Positions 20,831-32,936 of a stretch of 64,000 nucleotides of DNA are shown in pieces. Under the pieces are notes generated by a model, which was not told the DNA's origin, made no database searches, and worked only from the letters and a program-made list of their open reading frames with translations. This DNA is from Oncomelania hupensis (Eukaryota > Mollusca > Gastropoda > Littorinimorpha > Pomatiopsidae): contig CM072515.1 in assembly GCA_036898135.1 (NCBI GenBank), forward strand, positions 48,064,534 through 48,128,533, read 5' to 3'. Each line of letters starts with the position of its first letter. Within the stretch, counting starts at the first letter, position 1. The position numbers and the translations under genes are program-made.

Positions 20831-21519
20831 CTGCGACATATGAACACATCACTGCATTAATCAAGGCTGAAGGAATAATATCTTCCAATACAGAAAATAC
20901 AGCCTGATTAACTGTTGTCATAATATGGGATCAATTTCAAGTTTTAGATGCATGGAGATTTGAGTGTCAACACTGACTGGTTATAAATTTAAGAAGTAAT
21001 AAACTTATAACTCCTAAAAGCCATGTATGACAATGGTTTATCAAATACTGCCAAATAAATCCATTTTGACTGCGCAATTCCTTCTGCTAGTGTTTATCCA
21101 CCACATGGCCTCATTAGTAACAAGACTGCACACATAGCACATAACATCTTAGTCAAGTAGACTGCAAAATATTGTCTTTTACCTAACTTATTATGCAATC
21201 AACCATAAGACAGCATAATAGAATAGAGCTGAACCCTTTTGCCTAAGTAGTCGAATGATTGCAACACGTCTTTTGAAATTATCCACATCAATGTTGCTAA
21301 CATATATATATGTAAGTAGTTCTAAATATTAAAATTTAAATGCAACAGTTTGTTCAGATATTATTATTTGAAATTTGAACAGAACCTATGAAAAATTCAA
21401 ATTTGAAGATAAGCTTTGGTAGCACAAGTATATCAACTAACAAGTTAAAATCTCGTATTGCCCCAAGTCGACGTGCGGTGGTCCCGTTTAGCCACAAGCT
21501 GAAACGGGGATATCCCAAA

Positions 21520-21788
21520 CCTAAAAATAGAATAGAGAATTCTGGGAAATCTGCTCTCGCGAAGATGTGCTCGCTGAAATGAAACGAAAGTTGGGAGAGG
21601 AACTGCATATTTCTGGTAGTGAACAAAGGCAGAAACTTGTCAGCAGTATTATCAGCGATGGAGTTATAATGGACGAAGTGCTCCATACCTATGAGGTTGC
21701 CTTTGCTCGAGCAAAGAAACTAAAGAAGGATTTAGCCGACGTTATTTCAGAAAAGGATTTATCTACCCATAATTCCCCTGGGTTTTGA
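21520..21788 (+). other. Unassigned open frame next to the hAT insertion
   Basis: A continuous plus-strand frame reads EFWEICSREDVLAEMKRKLG, a charged helical stretch with FARAKKLKKDLADVISEKDL, and stops at 21786-21788. Its composition (K/E-rich, heptad-like) is coding-like, but I do not recognise the family and found no clear splice partners. It lies antisense inside a CYB5R4 intron, 40 bp from a hAT element, so it may be part of an older transposon. Confidence 0.3.
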
Positions 21789-21827
21789 AGTTTCTAAAAA
21801 GTTATTTCAGGCCGATGACGCTCTATG

Positions 21828-23188
21828 CAGACCTGCTTACCTCAAAATTTTTTTGTCAGTACTCCAGGCACTTCAAAACCAGATTTTGGAAATCATGACC
21901 AGATTTTGACTTTCGGTATTTATATAAACTGTCGTTATTTTACATGAACCAAAATAATGATAATAAATAAATAAAAATATAGAACTGTGTAAACTTATTC
22001 ATTATTCATCTTAATTTGCTCTTAGCTAAATTTTCATATAATTATTACACACGTAAAATAAATCAAGAAACGGTACACTGTTCAATAAATTTATTGTTTA
22101 AAAATTAGGGTGCTTAATTGAAAAACAATGCAAAAGTGTTAGGCCACCACATCAACATAATATGTGATAATGATCTACTTGTATTAAAAAAAAAAAACAT
22201 GAATGTATGCACTTTTCAGTTGCTGCATTTCTTTTTTTGTGAAAGAGCTTTCAGGTCTGAACATACCTACCATCAGTGAGTCAACAGCATCTTTGCCCAT
22301 ACTGGACCTACTGTCAGTGGACGTTTTACGTACACAACTAAACACCCTCTCACAAGCAGCACTGTTGTGTGGGATGGTGCAGAGACCCAGCATGAACTGG
22401 CACAGTTGCAAAAGCTAAGGGTGTTTTTGCTGACCTGCACCCAAAATTCGTCCACCTGCATAGCTGGGCCCACCAATCCCTTGACATCAGTTGACCGATA
22501 CGCGGAGAATTGCTCCTGATTTGTTCAGATGTTGTATTTGGTGGAAAGAGTGCAGGGAATCGCTTCACAAAAAAGCGTAGATCTTGGGAAGATGCAGTCA
22601 ACTGAACTGAAGGACATATGATTCTGCAGTGCTGGAGCAAAGGGGCAGTGAGGGGCAGTTTCAGGAGAAGATAGCTGCAAGTTTCCTCAAAGTATGCACG
22701 CACTGAAGCATAGAACTTTGCAATACGTTCAGATTTTAGGTTGTAGTCTTTGGGACTGTCAAGCATTTTCCTTGCCTGATCACCAACCAGCAGGTCTTCA
22801 TCAGCTACCAAACAAGGCCAATTTTTTTTTAATAAGAAACCAGAAATGTCTGTTTTCGTTTCACACAAACACGCTTGGATGAACTCGCCACCTCAACATC
22901 TGAATCGTCATCTGTTGTTTCAGGAATTCTTTTCTCCATGACAATTAAATATTTGCAGAGTATACACTTGAAAAACACAATGCTATCCAATGAGTTATAG
23001 TTTTCTGGCGCAATTTGTTTAGCTTCCGCTTCCGGTTAAATGTACTTTTTACCAAAATTTGTAAAAAAAATAAAAAAATAAAAAATTTTTGGTCGATTTT
23101 CGTATTTTTTAAAAAGAGATCGTAACATTGCACTCGAGGTCAAAATATCGGGACAATACGGCGAAATACGGACGGGTAAGCAGGTCTG
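21828..23188 (-). mobile_element. hAT deletion derivative keeping the C-terminal dimerisation domain
   Basis: Ends CAGACCTGCTTACC and its reverse complement (GGTAAGCAGGTCTG) are flanked by CTCTATG (21821-21827, 23189-23195); with one ambiguous terminal base the duplication is the 8 bp expected of hAT. On the minus strand it has a start MEKRIPETTDDDSDVEVASS near 22938, then frame-shifted C-terminal transposase sequence. It sits in the intron between the second CS exon and the first reductase exon. Confidence 0.88.
22190..22938 (-). pseudogene. Broken hAT transposase
   Basis: Fragments in more than one frame: VRAYFEETCSYLLLKLPL, then FFVKRFPALFPPNTTSEQIR, and in another frame LCQFMLGLCTIPHNSAACER followed by VFSCVRKTSTDSRSSMG. 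The last is the hAT C-terminal dimerisation motif (IPHSxAxxERxFS). Frameshifts and in-frame stops, together with the missing zinc finger and catalytic part, make it inactive. Confidence 0.82.
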
Positions 23189-23375
23189 CTCTATGGAGCT
23201 CAAAGCATGTAAAGGGAAGCAATCGGTTGTACGCGCACGTCGATAGAGACATAGAAGAGAGATACTAACTTGTTAGTTGATATACTTGTGTTTGGTAGTT
23301 ACTATTGGTCATACTAAAGGAATAAAGAAAATGCTCTATGCAATTTATTGGTATCCCAGCAACAACGACACTGAC

Positions 23376-23534
23376 CAATTTTCCATGTTAAGATGAAGGA
23401 TTTGTCTCCCTCCAAGGGCTTGCCAAGAGAAGACCACTGCTCTTCTGGGACGCATTTCTGTACAATTATCTCCACTTTCCCGGACTCTGGGAATGCTTTT
23501 ACTGAGTATTCTGTAGTGATGTCGTGTTGTAATT
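23376..23534 (-). CDS. CYB5R4: CYB5R4 exon, second half of CS domain
   Basis: 159 nt after TTCTGGCAG. It encodes ELQHDITTEYSVKAFPESGK then VEIIVQKCVPEEQWSSLGKP and the junction to the reductase. The pattern V(R)xxxESxGKIEI.LxK...W..LG(H/K)PL matches the C-terminal strands of the CS domain in CYB5R4. Donor GTCAGT. Confidence 0.93.
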
Positions 23535-23919
23535 CTGCCAGAACCAACAAATAATGTATACAGCAATAATCTTTCATAGAACTTTTAAGTCATTCAATTC
23601 AATAAAGAAATGCAACACAAAAAACTAAAACAATACTATACTCAAATAACAGCTGATCTAAACGCTTAGATGGAATACATTTCAAAGTTCAGTTGCCATC
23701 TAGAAATTTGGTATAGTTTACAGTTATTTTAAAAGTTATGAAGGCGCAGTATTAAAAGAATCATGAAAGTACAGAAGAGAACTGTAATTGAAAACGTTCA
23801 GTTTAATTAAAACTTTATTATAAGCTGGAATGTGTCAGCACACAACGAAAAGTATAACAACTATCCAAACTACAACAACTACAGCAACATCTCCACCACC
23901 AACAAAATCTTCCACTTAC

Positions 23920-24071
23920 CTATGTGTATTGTGAAAGTGTGTTTGTCGACTCGTACTGCTACTTTGAGGTTCTGTTTGTGTTTGTCTATAGACACGTGGT
24001 CTGCACTGATGTCCAGCCATTTTGTGTACACCACTATCGTCACCTGCTTGTTACTCTGGTACCAATCATAC
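23920..24071 (-). CDS. CYB5R4: CYB5R4 exon, first half of CS domain
   Basis: 152 nt after GTGCACTACAG. It encodes YDWYQSNKQVTIVVYTKWLD then ISADHVSIDK and VDKHTFTIHI. YDW(F/Y)Q(T/S)..VTI.(I/V)YTK is nearly diagnostic for the CS (p23/SGT1-like) domain of this gene. The CS domain is a protein-interaction fold. Donor GTAAGTGG. Confidence 0.95.
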
Positions 24072-25004
24072 CTGTAGTGCACAACAATCAACCAGTCATG
24101 AAATCAATCAGCAAGGTGGTCCATAATGAGAGCAATGAAGAATAATAAAATAAACCATCTGGCTAGACAGTCAATATTGACAGAACTGAAGAATAATAAA
24201 AAAATAACAATTAGCCAGCCACTTAATAATGAGAGCAATGAATAATAATAATTATTATTAAAAAAACTCAACCATTTGCCTGTTTATAGACCATGCATAT
24301 CAATAACAAATGATAATTAGTAAATTACAGTTCAATTCAGTACTGCAATGCATGGACTGAAGCAACATTTAGTTTGGGACTAACTTGAGGCAAAAACCAT
24401 GGTTAACAAAGCACTTTGAACTGAGACAGTTAATACTGTTAAGGCTGCTCCATACATCACAGCTCATATATCAATACAACTTATGTTAAGCGGATAAATA
24501 AAACTTGATACAAGAAATATCTGTATCTCGTTAGACAGATGTTACAATCAAGACCAATTGTTGAAGCCTACTCATGCCTCATATATTCATGTGGTTAAGT
24601 CTTATCTGTATGGATCTTTGCTACATCAGAATTCATGCATATAGGGTTTTGGGATAGCTGCTACTGCCAAAGTCTGGGACAATTGCTCAGTACAGCTCCA
24701 TGCACCAAACAAATTTATCTATGTTGTTAAAAGTTTTATCTCTGCAACTTCAGATTTCCCCCAAGGGAGTTCATGTATACAACCTGTGATGCATTTAAAC
24801 ATTTTAGGAAAACCCATCCCCATGGCAACCAAGATCAGCATCAACACATCTGAAAGTTCTGTATCACACAAAGTCCTTTTTTCTACTAGATTTTTTTCTT
24901 CCATAATATTCTTTCATGTGTGTGCATGTGTGTGTATAAGTGTGTGAAAGTGTGCCTCAGTGTTACTGTATATGCACATAATTATAGATAAAGGGAGACA
25001 CAGA

Positions 25005-25064
<60 letters not shown>

Positions 25065-25150
25065 CTAATGTGAGTTGATGATTATGCGCTACGATGACAA
25101 CAACCGTGATGTTGATGATAATGATGATGATGATAGATAGATAGAGAGAT
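24072..25150. other. CYB5R4 intron with a (GA)n array
   Basis: Contains (GA)n at about 25007-25062 and short ATGATG repeats. No exon seen. Confidence 0.5.
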
Positions 25151-25154
25151 ATTC

Positions 25155-27300
25155 AGTGTTTATAGGGTCCAGCGGACTGCCAAGGGCCAAATCAGGACCA
25201 CACAAAACTAACCAAAATAAGACTAAACTGCTAACATTTAAATATGATAAAAGATGTAAATAAAACCAGTCTTACTAATAAAATTTAACCAAGAATATAA
25301 ACAAGATCATATGATCTATATGCGATAAAACAAACCAACATCATGTAAAAAATTAAAACAGGTGTTTACTATTGCTAACTTTTAAAATCTCATTAAAAGG
25401 TATCGAACCAAAACATCTTTCTCTTTCATCAACCAGATCAGCACATTCAGACATAAAATGGTGGATAGAAAAGGATTTGTCACATGCAATGCACCACCGT
25501 GATTCTTCTCCTTTTAAAAGGAAACTATGGGTGACATAAATATGCCCATTATGAAGGCAAGCCAAAACAGTTTCTTCTTTGCAGGTGGACGCAAAGTTAG
25601 GCAAAACAGATGTCACGGGAGGCTAGTTTGGACCCAGCACTAAGGCTTCACACCTCAAATAGTCATCCTGCTGTAGCCTTTGTAAACTTAAAGTCGATGC
25701 CTAGCAGACGACAGAAGTTAAGGTTTGGGCTAAGAATGTGTAGACTAGATTCTCGCTCAGATAGGCAGTGACCTCATTAAGCTGACTGATATCCGTCGCC
25801 CCCGCAAGAGGGCGCTCAGGTATCTCACGAGATTTCGCGGGCTTAAGTTGACCACAGGGTTAGGGAGTCAGTCTTTGTCTAACTCTCACACAAGAAGGAT
25901 GCTCACGTTGAAAGATCTCTTTCAGTAGACTATGCAGTTGACCGGTGAAATTCAATTCATCGCAGTATAGCCAGAGCCTAACATTGTCGGAAAGGTAAAT
26001 GATCAATCTTTTGTTTCACTGAGATTTATTGATTATATTGTTGGATTATGCTTGTGAAGTCTTGCCATGTTTTATAATTGTGAATGTTTGTAAAACTTTG
26101 CTTGACCACGTGGCTGACCATGCGAACGGTTTTCGAAAACCACGAGGTAGCCCCCAATGTCCAACTGTTGCTTCTCCTATGTGTATTATTGCAGACCAGT
26201 GGCTGTACCGGAGAATGTGTATATTATTAATTACTTCTCCCTGTATTTATGTTAGCCATGATATATATATGTATAGGAATTATGTTGGAGATTCCAGAGG
26301 ACCACGGACGTAGAAGATTGTTCGTCCTATCTATATAAGTGGACGCGATCACTGAGGGCTGTTTCTGCCATCAGTGAGACGCTCTGCACACCCTTTGTTA
26401 ACAAGGCATTGCAGAAACTCGTCTTAAGTTTTGCAGAGGAGCAGGCTTGCTGCTCCGATGCAGGAGCTTCAACTTAGCCAAGATGGAGAAATCATCAACA
26501 AACATTGATTTATCTATGCCAGATTTGAAGTTTTAAACTATGTTGTTGATCTTAATGGTAAACAAAAGAGGAGAAAGAATGCAACCCTTAGGGACATCCA
26601 TCTCCTGCTCAAAAGGATCTTACAAAGTGGAGCCAAGTCGGATCTGAAACTTTCTATTGGTTAAAACATTTGCTATAAAAATGGGTGTTCCCACAGAAGC
26701 CCAGGAGTTCTAGATCTTTTAGAATCCAGAACTTCCAAATCATATCATACGCCTTTTCTAGATCAAACAAAACAGAAACAACATGTTCACCTTTAACCAA
26801 CACGTCTCTTCACAAACGACTCGAAACGAACAAGATGATCTGAAGTGCTCCTGTTTTTGCGGAAACCACACTGAGAGATATCAAGAGCCTTGATGGGTTC
26901 TGCCACATCAAACAATAATAGATCATTCTTTCTATAGTTTTGCACAAACAGCTTGTAAGGGCAATGGGCCTGTAGTTGCTTGGATCAGAGTGATCCTTAC
27001 CAGGTTTAAGGATTGAAACAATGACTGCTTCCTGCCATGTTGAGGGAAAGGAACCAGAAGACCAGATACGATTAAACATAGCCAACAGCTTTTCCATGAC
27101 AAATGTGGAAATTTTTTGGTTTTCGTTGGTTATCCTAACAATCAAGAAGCACGCGTGGCCATGTTTTGAAGAGGCCAGATTCATTGGTTGCACACCTAGT
27201 TTCCATGTCGCTGTCAGAATCATGTCCATTAGTATGGTCCAGTCCGTCATAAGATCTTTTCTGTTTGTTCGTTGTTGTTTGTGTTGTCATTGAAGCGTAG
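25155..27300 (-). mobile_element. Rearranged I/Nimb-like non-LTR retrotransposon
   Basis: Minus-strand fragments in transposon order: TWPRVLLDC-like ORF1 start (about 27150), reverse transcriptase pieces WQEAVIVSILKPGKDHSDPS and NYRPIALTS (about 27000), VSVLFDLEKAYDMIW (motif A, about 26770), a PKGCILSPLLF-like motif B, SMFVDDFSI (the YADD motif, about 26500), then a C-terminal CxxC...HxxxC region at 25353-25616 (THSFLLKGEESRWCIACDKS). The 3' end carries the GGTCCTGATTTGGC...GTCCGCTGGACC sequence. ORF1 runs almost directly into reverse transcriptase, and there are stops, so it is a defective deletion copy. Confidence 0.7.
25617..26466. other. Insertion splitting the non-LTR element
   Basis: About 850 bp with no coding resemblance separates the polymerase and C-terminal fragments. 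It starts TGTCACGGGAGG and has a TATATAAG near 26328, which would suit an LTR, but I found no matching end and target duplication. Identity unresolved. Confidence 0.3.
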
Positions 27301-28894
27301 GCTCAACGATGGCAGAAAAAAAAAGGTCACCCTAGGAGAGCTGCCGTCCTAGGGAATGGACAAAGAATAGTCGGTGACGTCCATAGGCCTGTGGTCGCTC
27401 CTCATGCCAGACCCTCTGTATTCACGATTGTGAAAATTTTAAACAGGCCACAACCATCCAGCCTCTGGCCATGCAGAACCAATGCAGGCTTGCCTGTATG
27501 GAGGAGAATTTTGGGGAGAAAGATCAAGAAGGTATAGAAAGAACCAGTAAGACAGAAGAAAGAAATGGGAAAAGCTGCAAAGTTAGTGGAATGAGTTCTA
27601 GGGTGAAAATAGGGTGAAAGGATCGAAAAGGCAGAAGCAAGACAAAAGGTTAAGAAAAAGGATTGGGCCAAAGAGAGGCTAGGGTCCAACCCTGGCATGC
27701 AGAGCCAAGCCCGTGGGGGTGATGATGATGATTTCCACTTCTGTAACTTGTACAGCATTGACACTCTACACCATCATAGCATACTAGTGCTGCATAGAGA
27801 AACAGGATTACATAAACAGCAAACTTTTTGCAGGAGAACAAAAAGCACCAGGGTATCAGTTGTTGGGACTCCTTGGAGTCACATTGTCACTAGGACTTGG
27901 GGGATTGTTCCTAACAGAGGGTGCTGCAAACTTGAAGAACCTTGCACCAGAACACTTTCTCTTGTGCCTCTTAATGCCAGCAACCATAAGCTATGACTGA
28001 GACCTGAGAGAGAGAGTGTACAGTGTGCTTGTGCATGTGTAAGTATGCAAGTATTTGTGTACGTATGAGAGTTTCTGTTATGTGTTTATGCATATATGTT
28101 GCTGTGTATTTTTGTATGTGTCTGTGTGTACAAGTGCCTGTGTGTACTTGTGTGTTTGTGTATTTATGTGTGAATGTGCAATTCAAGTGTATGTGTGTGT
28201 GTCTGTGCTACATGTCTGTGAGCAGTCATGCATTTGTGTGCATGTGTGTATCTGTGATGTGTGTGTTTGTGTGTGTATATATGTGTGTACGTGTGCGCGT
28301 GAAAGTGGTTTTGATTCAAACTCCATTACTGTCTGCTTGCGTTTCAAGAAAAAAGAAGACATCACACACACACTCATGTCTGCAGGAGTAATTTCCCCTT
28401 TGAGGAGAGTGACAGAAGTAATGAGAGAAACAGATTGACTCTTGATTTTCCTACAGTAATTGTAGTACAGTTTTCCATTTGTTCTTTATATGTCTTCATC
28501 TATTGTATCAATTATATTTTGTCCTTAGCAAATATTTCAAACTACACATACAAACTTACATAACTCGCCTCCAACACAAATAAAGGGAGAAAACCACATT
28601 TTAACACCTCTACAACGGGCTAGAACTCTTGGCAGTATTATAACCCTTGATTCGATCATGAAATGACCCATACCTTTTTCGTCCATGGGTATCTTATATT
28701 CCATAAATGAGCATTTAGGGTATAGGTGGAGTATGCTCAGAGATGAAGGGGTCAAGAGAGAGTGGGAAGGAAACGAGGATTGAGTAGCAGTGGATGTGAA
28801 GGCTGTCCACAAGCACGGACTAACAGAGACAACGGTTAGGAGGTGGATAATAAAAAAATAAATAATACAATGAAATAAAAATTACCGTACTTAC
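27301..28894. other. CYB5R4 intron, GT-rich low complexity
   Basis: 28020-28300 is a degenerate (GT)n region. Open frames rich in C and V there come from the repeat. A GATGATGAT run lies at 27720. No exon seen. Confidence 0.5.
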
Positions 28895-28949
28895 TTTGGT
28901 GTTTCCGGTTCTGGAGGCTTGAGATCTGTCTTGGAAACAGATATGGCCC
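28895..28949 (-). CDS. CYB5R4: CYB5R4 linker exon, 55 nt
   Basis: Between TTTTTCCAG and GTAAGTACGG. It encodes AISVSKTDLKPPEPETPK, a proline-rich linker between the cytochrome b5 and CS domains. Phase in 1, out 2, and both fit the neighbours. In the gene family this hinge is variable in length and sequence, so the call rests on splice sites and phase. Confidence 0.82.
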
Positions 28950-30393
28950 CTGGAAAAAACAACACAACAACAATATATTATTCAAATTATTATATAAATG
29001 CATGACAGAGGTCCCGAAAGCACTCATCCGGTCGCCAAATGCAAGTTAAACTTCTTTCAGGCAAATTACACCACGCAAGTGACTCGCTCGGTAACTTCAT
29101 CCAATCTGTTTCCAACGATCCTTTCGAATTTCAAGTTCTACTCAACTGCAAATGATTGCTGACTAGCGGAGAAATGTTGCCTGTCAGTAGCTATTCTTGC
29201 GTTAAGGGGGAGAGTTGAAAATTGTTGCTTGTTACGCATTAGTCTTAGAAAACTAAACAATCCTGAACAGCCACGTGCTTACTGGGTGTGTTAATGTATT
29301 TGGCACTTCCCCCACCCAGTATTGGAGCGTCAGGATCTTTAATACTTGAGCGTCAGAATCTTTAATGCTTCAGCATCAGGATCTTTAAAGTCCGCACGAT
29401 GGAATGCATGGCATACAGACTAGACCTATGTTTATACTTGCGTCCAAAGATTGAATATGGCTGAAGGGCGGGCTGGTGCTTGATACGATATAAAGAGTGC
29501 GTAAAGCCTGAGAAGGAATAGCTTAAAGTGGCTTCTTCACTTTGACTGATGGCTTGGCTGTTTGTTCTCGTCTCGTGTCCACACGCCTCTCTCCACATCG
29601 TCAATCATCGATCCATGCTCTATCTTTCTCCTCCGCCATCATCTTTCCTTCTCTCTCGGTCCATATTCGTGCTCTGGTTTTTCTTCATTAATGTGAAAAG
29701 ATCTGTCTCCTCCCCCATCTCCCGCTCTCTCTTTCTCTCTCCCCCTCCATCTTCTCCTTCTTTCTTCTTTCTCCCTCTCTCTCTATGCTACTCTCCCCCT
29801 CCCCCCCCCCCCCTTCACCTCACTCTTTCTTTACTGTGAAAATAAATATCTTTTTTCCTCCCTTCGCTCCTACCCTCTCTTTTTTCTGGCTTTTCATCCT
29901 CCACGTGAAATTATCTATGTTTGTCTCTCTCTCGCACACCGTCCACCTCACATCACCTTTTTTTTTTTTTTTTTTTAAATCTCCATTATGTAAAGAGACG
30001 AGTCTTGTGATTATGGCAAAAATGACTGCAGCATTGGTGAAGTGTTTTGAAGTGTTTGAAAATTCTTGTGATTTCACGCCTTAAACATAAAATAGGCGCA
30101 ACCTTTTTAGATTGACATACACGAAACTGGGATCTTAATTGTACAGAAACATCTGAAGCAGAAGAAGAAGAGGAGGAAGAAGAGGAAGAGGAAGAAGAAG
30201 AAGAAGAAGAAGAAGAAGAAGAAGAAGAAGAAGAGGCAGCAAGGAATGATGAGAAGTGTCTAAAGTTATAAAGCCCACAGCTCCTAAGACATAAAAAGTG
30301 CCAGTAGAAAAGCTCTAACGACATTGACACAAACATTGATCTGTGCCGTGCTTCCAATCTTACATACCCCTATCTCCACGCCAACACATCCCG

Positions 30394-30473
<80 letters not shown>

Positions 30474-30849
30474 CTTCTCTCTCCCTCTCTCCACTCTCTG
30501 ATGGCCTTTCATCTCCCTGGTCACATGCGTACGTCAATGCATTACTTTACATACAGTCTTAATTACTTCAGCTATTTATCAACAGCTCAAAAGTCATCAA
30601 TACTGACTTCATTATATTAACATCCGCTTTCCATTAATAAATTAATGTACAAAAAAACAACTGTTTGGTGATGCATTAACTGTGATTAATGACTGCGCAG
30701 GATAGATCTAATCTGGTTTAATGCTAGACAAGGGTAGCAAAACTAGAATACAACTCTGCCATCATCCACTCCCGGTACATTCAAATCATGGATATATACA
30801 AAAACACGTTTTCTTTGTAGGTACCTGATCACAAATGTGAACAGACGAA

Positions 30850-30900
<51 letters not shown>

Positions 30901-31870
30901 GGGAAGCAGAAAGGTTGTGAACAACATTGGGAGTGAGTAGTCTCGCCTTTGGAAAAGGAACTGCAGTACTACTACTATTAATATAATAATAATACTAGAA
31001 CTTATAACGCGCACATATCTCACCACAAGGCGACTCAAGGTGCACACATAAACATTCTTTGGCATTAACAATTCAAGCACACTAATACATACTTGCACAT
31101 AAATTACATGAAGATGACAAGGTACCAATACAAACAGAGACACAGCACTAAAAAAAATAAGCATGAGAAAATTTCAAACCATTATTAGTGCATGGCCATT
31201 TACAACTGCTCTGATTTAGGCTTGTTTGCGTACTAACAGCACACGGGAATAAGACTTCATAGATGCAATACTGCAATAGTTTAGGGAACGACAGGAAAAG
31301 GTTTATCTCCTGTCTTTTGCTGCCAGTTGTTCCACTTAGAATATGGAATTTTCGCACCCATTTCTATAATAAATAAATAAACAAAAGTCTGCAGATGCTC
31401 AAATATAATCCGATGTCCACTATGTCTTTATTGTGTTTTTAGTAGCAAATTCTCCACTGAGTGTCGTTTAGCCCGCTAAAAAAACAAACGAATACAAAGC
31501 GGTGGAAGGGAAATGATGAAGGAAAGTAACAAACTTCCCGTGCTTGCCAGCGGGCTTTGAGCTTTAGTGTCTATTGCTTTGAGTTTCGTTTTTTGTGGCA
31601 GCAATAACACTATTTTACCATTGCTTCCTGGTGGATATTTTATTTTAGCTAATCACTGTGTCTACTAGGGCCTTCACAGATGAAAATTAGTTTGACTTTG
31701 TCATACATTTTATAGTCTTTGTCCATTTAGTAATCACATTTCACGTCGCCCACTGACATGCCAAGAGCTATGGTGGCAAGTACACGCCTACTCAGTGTCT
31801 AGAACAAGAAAGGGAGAAGGAAGAAGAGTGCAAAGGGGAGAAGGAGATGACAGGTTGAAGTGATCATGAT
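28950..31870. other. CYB5R4 intron: SINE remnant, pyrimidine-rich tract, microsatellites
   Basis: 29275-29450 is a minus-strand fragment of the SINE seen intact at 57766. Inside it GAGCGTCAGGATCTTTAAT is reiterated three times (29324-29390). 29610-29830 is T/C-rich. (GAA)n lies at about 30160-30235, (CT)n at about 30397-30471 and (AAAT)n at 30848-30900. No exon seen. Confidence 0.6.
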
Positions 31871-31907
31871 GAGAGAGAGGGAGGGAGGGAAGTTGAGAGA
31901 GAGAGAG

Positions 31908-32608
31908 AAAGAATTGATTTGATTTGATTATTTAATTAGCAACGCAGCCCTCAGACAGGGTTTAAAACAGTTTATCAAACATTTTGAGAACATTTCAACA
32001 TTTATAATTATTATCTAGTGTTAATTTTAAAAATATAAATACAAATAAACAATCTAGGCAAGCAGCCAATGACGAGAAATGATCCTAAAAATATAATAAA
32101 AGCGTTATTACATTATTTTCAATCTGGTTGAACAAAACAAACACTTAATTTATTCTCCTTCAACACACAGGCATACCTTTGTTCAAACGGTACAAAGTGA
32201 CCAATCTCTCAATTACATCATACAGTACTAAATCTGTACAGGCAGGTACACAATATATAGTTTGATCCACAAAGAAATGTCACTAGATGCTTTTCTCTAC
32301 ATCTCTAATATGTGATGCTGTCTGCTAAATTAAGGCTTCTGCCACAAATTTAGCTAAATTCTTTATTTTATTTTCATCCTTACATGCAAGCAGTTTTGCT
32401 ACGTTATTTATTTAATTTTCATCCTTACATGAAAACAGTTTTGCTACCTGCTGCTGTGACGTATTATAGTGTTAATATGTTTAATATCAGCATACAATTT
32501 CTGCCTATGGATTCATATGCAGGGCAAAGAAACAAAAGGTTATATTCATCTTCTAATTCGTGACCACAAAGACAATATCCAGTATCGACAGACTGATCCT
32601 CCGTCATG
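31908..32608 (-). mobile_element. Non-LTR retrotransposon fragment between (GA)n arrays, copy T1
   Basis: The minus strand encodes TGYCLCGHELEDEYNLLFLC-P..., a C-terminal CxC...(H/N)xxxxC module like those of the copies at 47.9 kb and 51.6 kb. The 3' tail is AATCAAATCAAATCAATTC and runs into TCTC repeats; the 5' break also abuts TCTC repeats. Thus the sense strand reads (TC)n - element - (TC)n. Confidence 0.6.
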
Positions 32609-32610
32609 AA

Positions 32611-32617
32611 CCGAGAG

Positions 32618-32701
<84 letters not shown>

Positions 32702-32861
32702 CAGAGAGAGACAGAAAGAGACAGAAAAAGAGACAGAGAGAGACAGAGAGAGACAGAGACAGAGAGAGACAGAAAGATACAGAAAAAGAGATAGAGACAG
32801 AGAGAGAGAGGCACAGAGAGACAGAGAAAGAGAGAGAGAAAGGAAGAGAAAATGAGAGAGA

Positions 32862-32932
<71 letters not shown>
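32611..32932. repeat. (GA)n / GACA-rich / (GAT)n compound microsatellite
   Basis: (GA)n to about 32680, a GAGACAGA-type degenerate array to about 32860, then (GAT)n to about 32932. Confidence 0.95.

Positions 32933-32936
<4 letters not shown>

Noticed and set aside
26810..27250. 146-codon frame as a host gene
   Set aside because: Contains reverse transcriptase sequence (SILKPGKDHSDPSNYRPIA) of a defective non-LTR element.
28023..28438. Cys/Val-rich frames
   Set aside because: Degenerate (GT)n region; repeat-driven composition and no homology.
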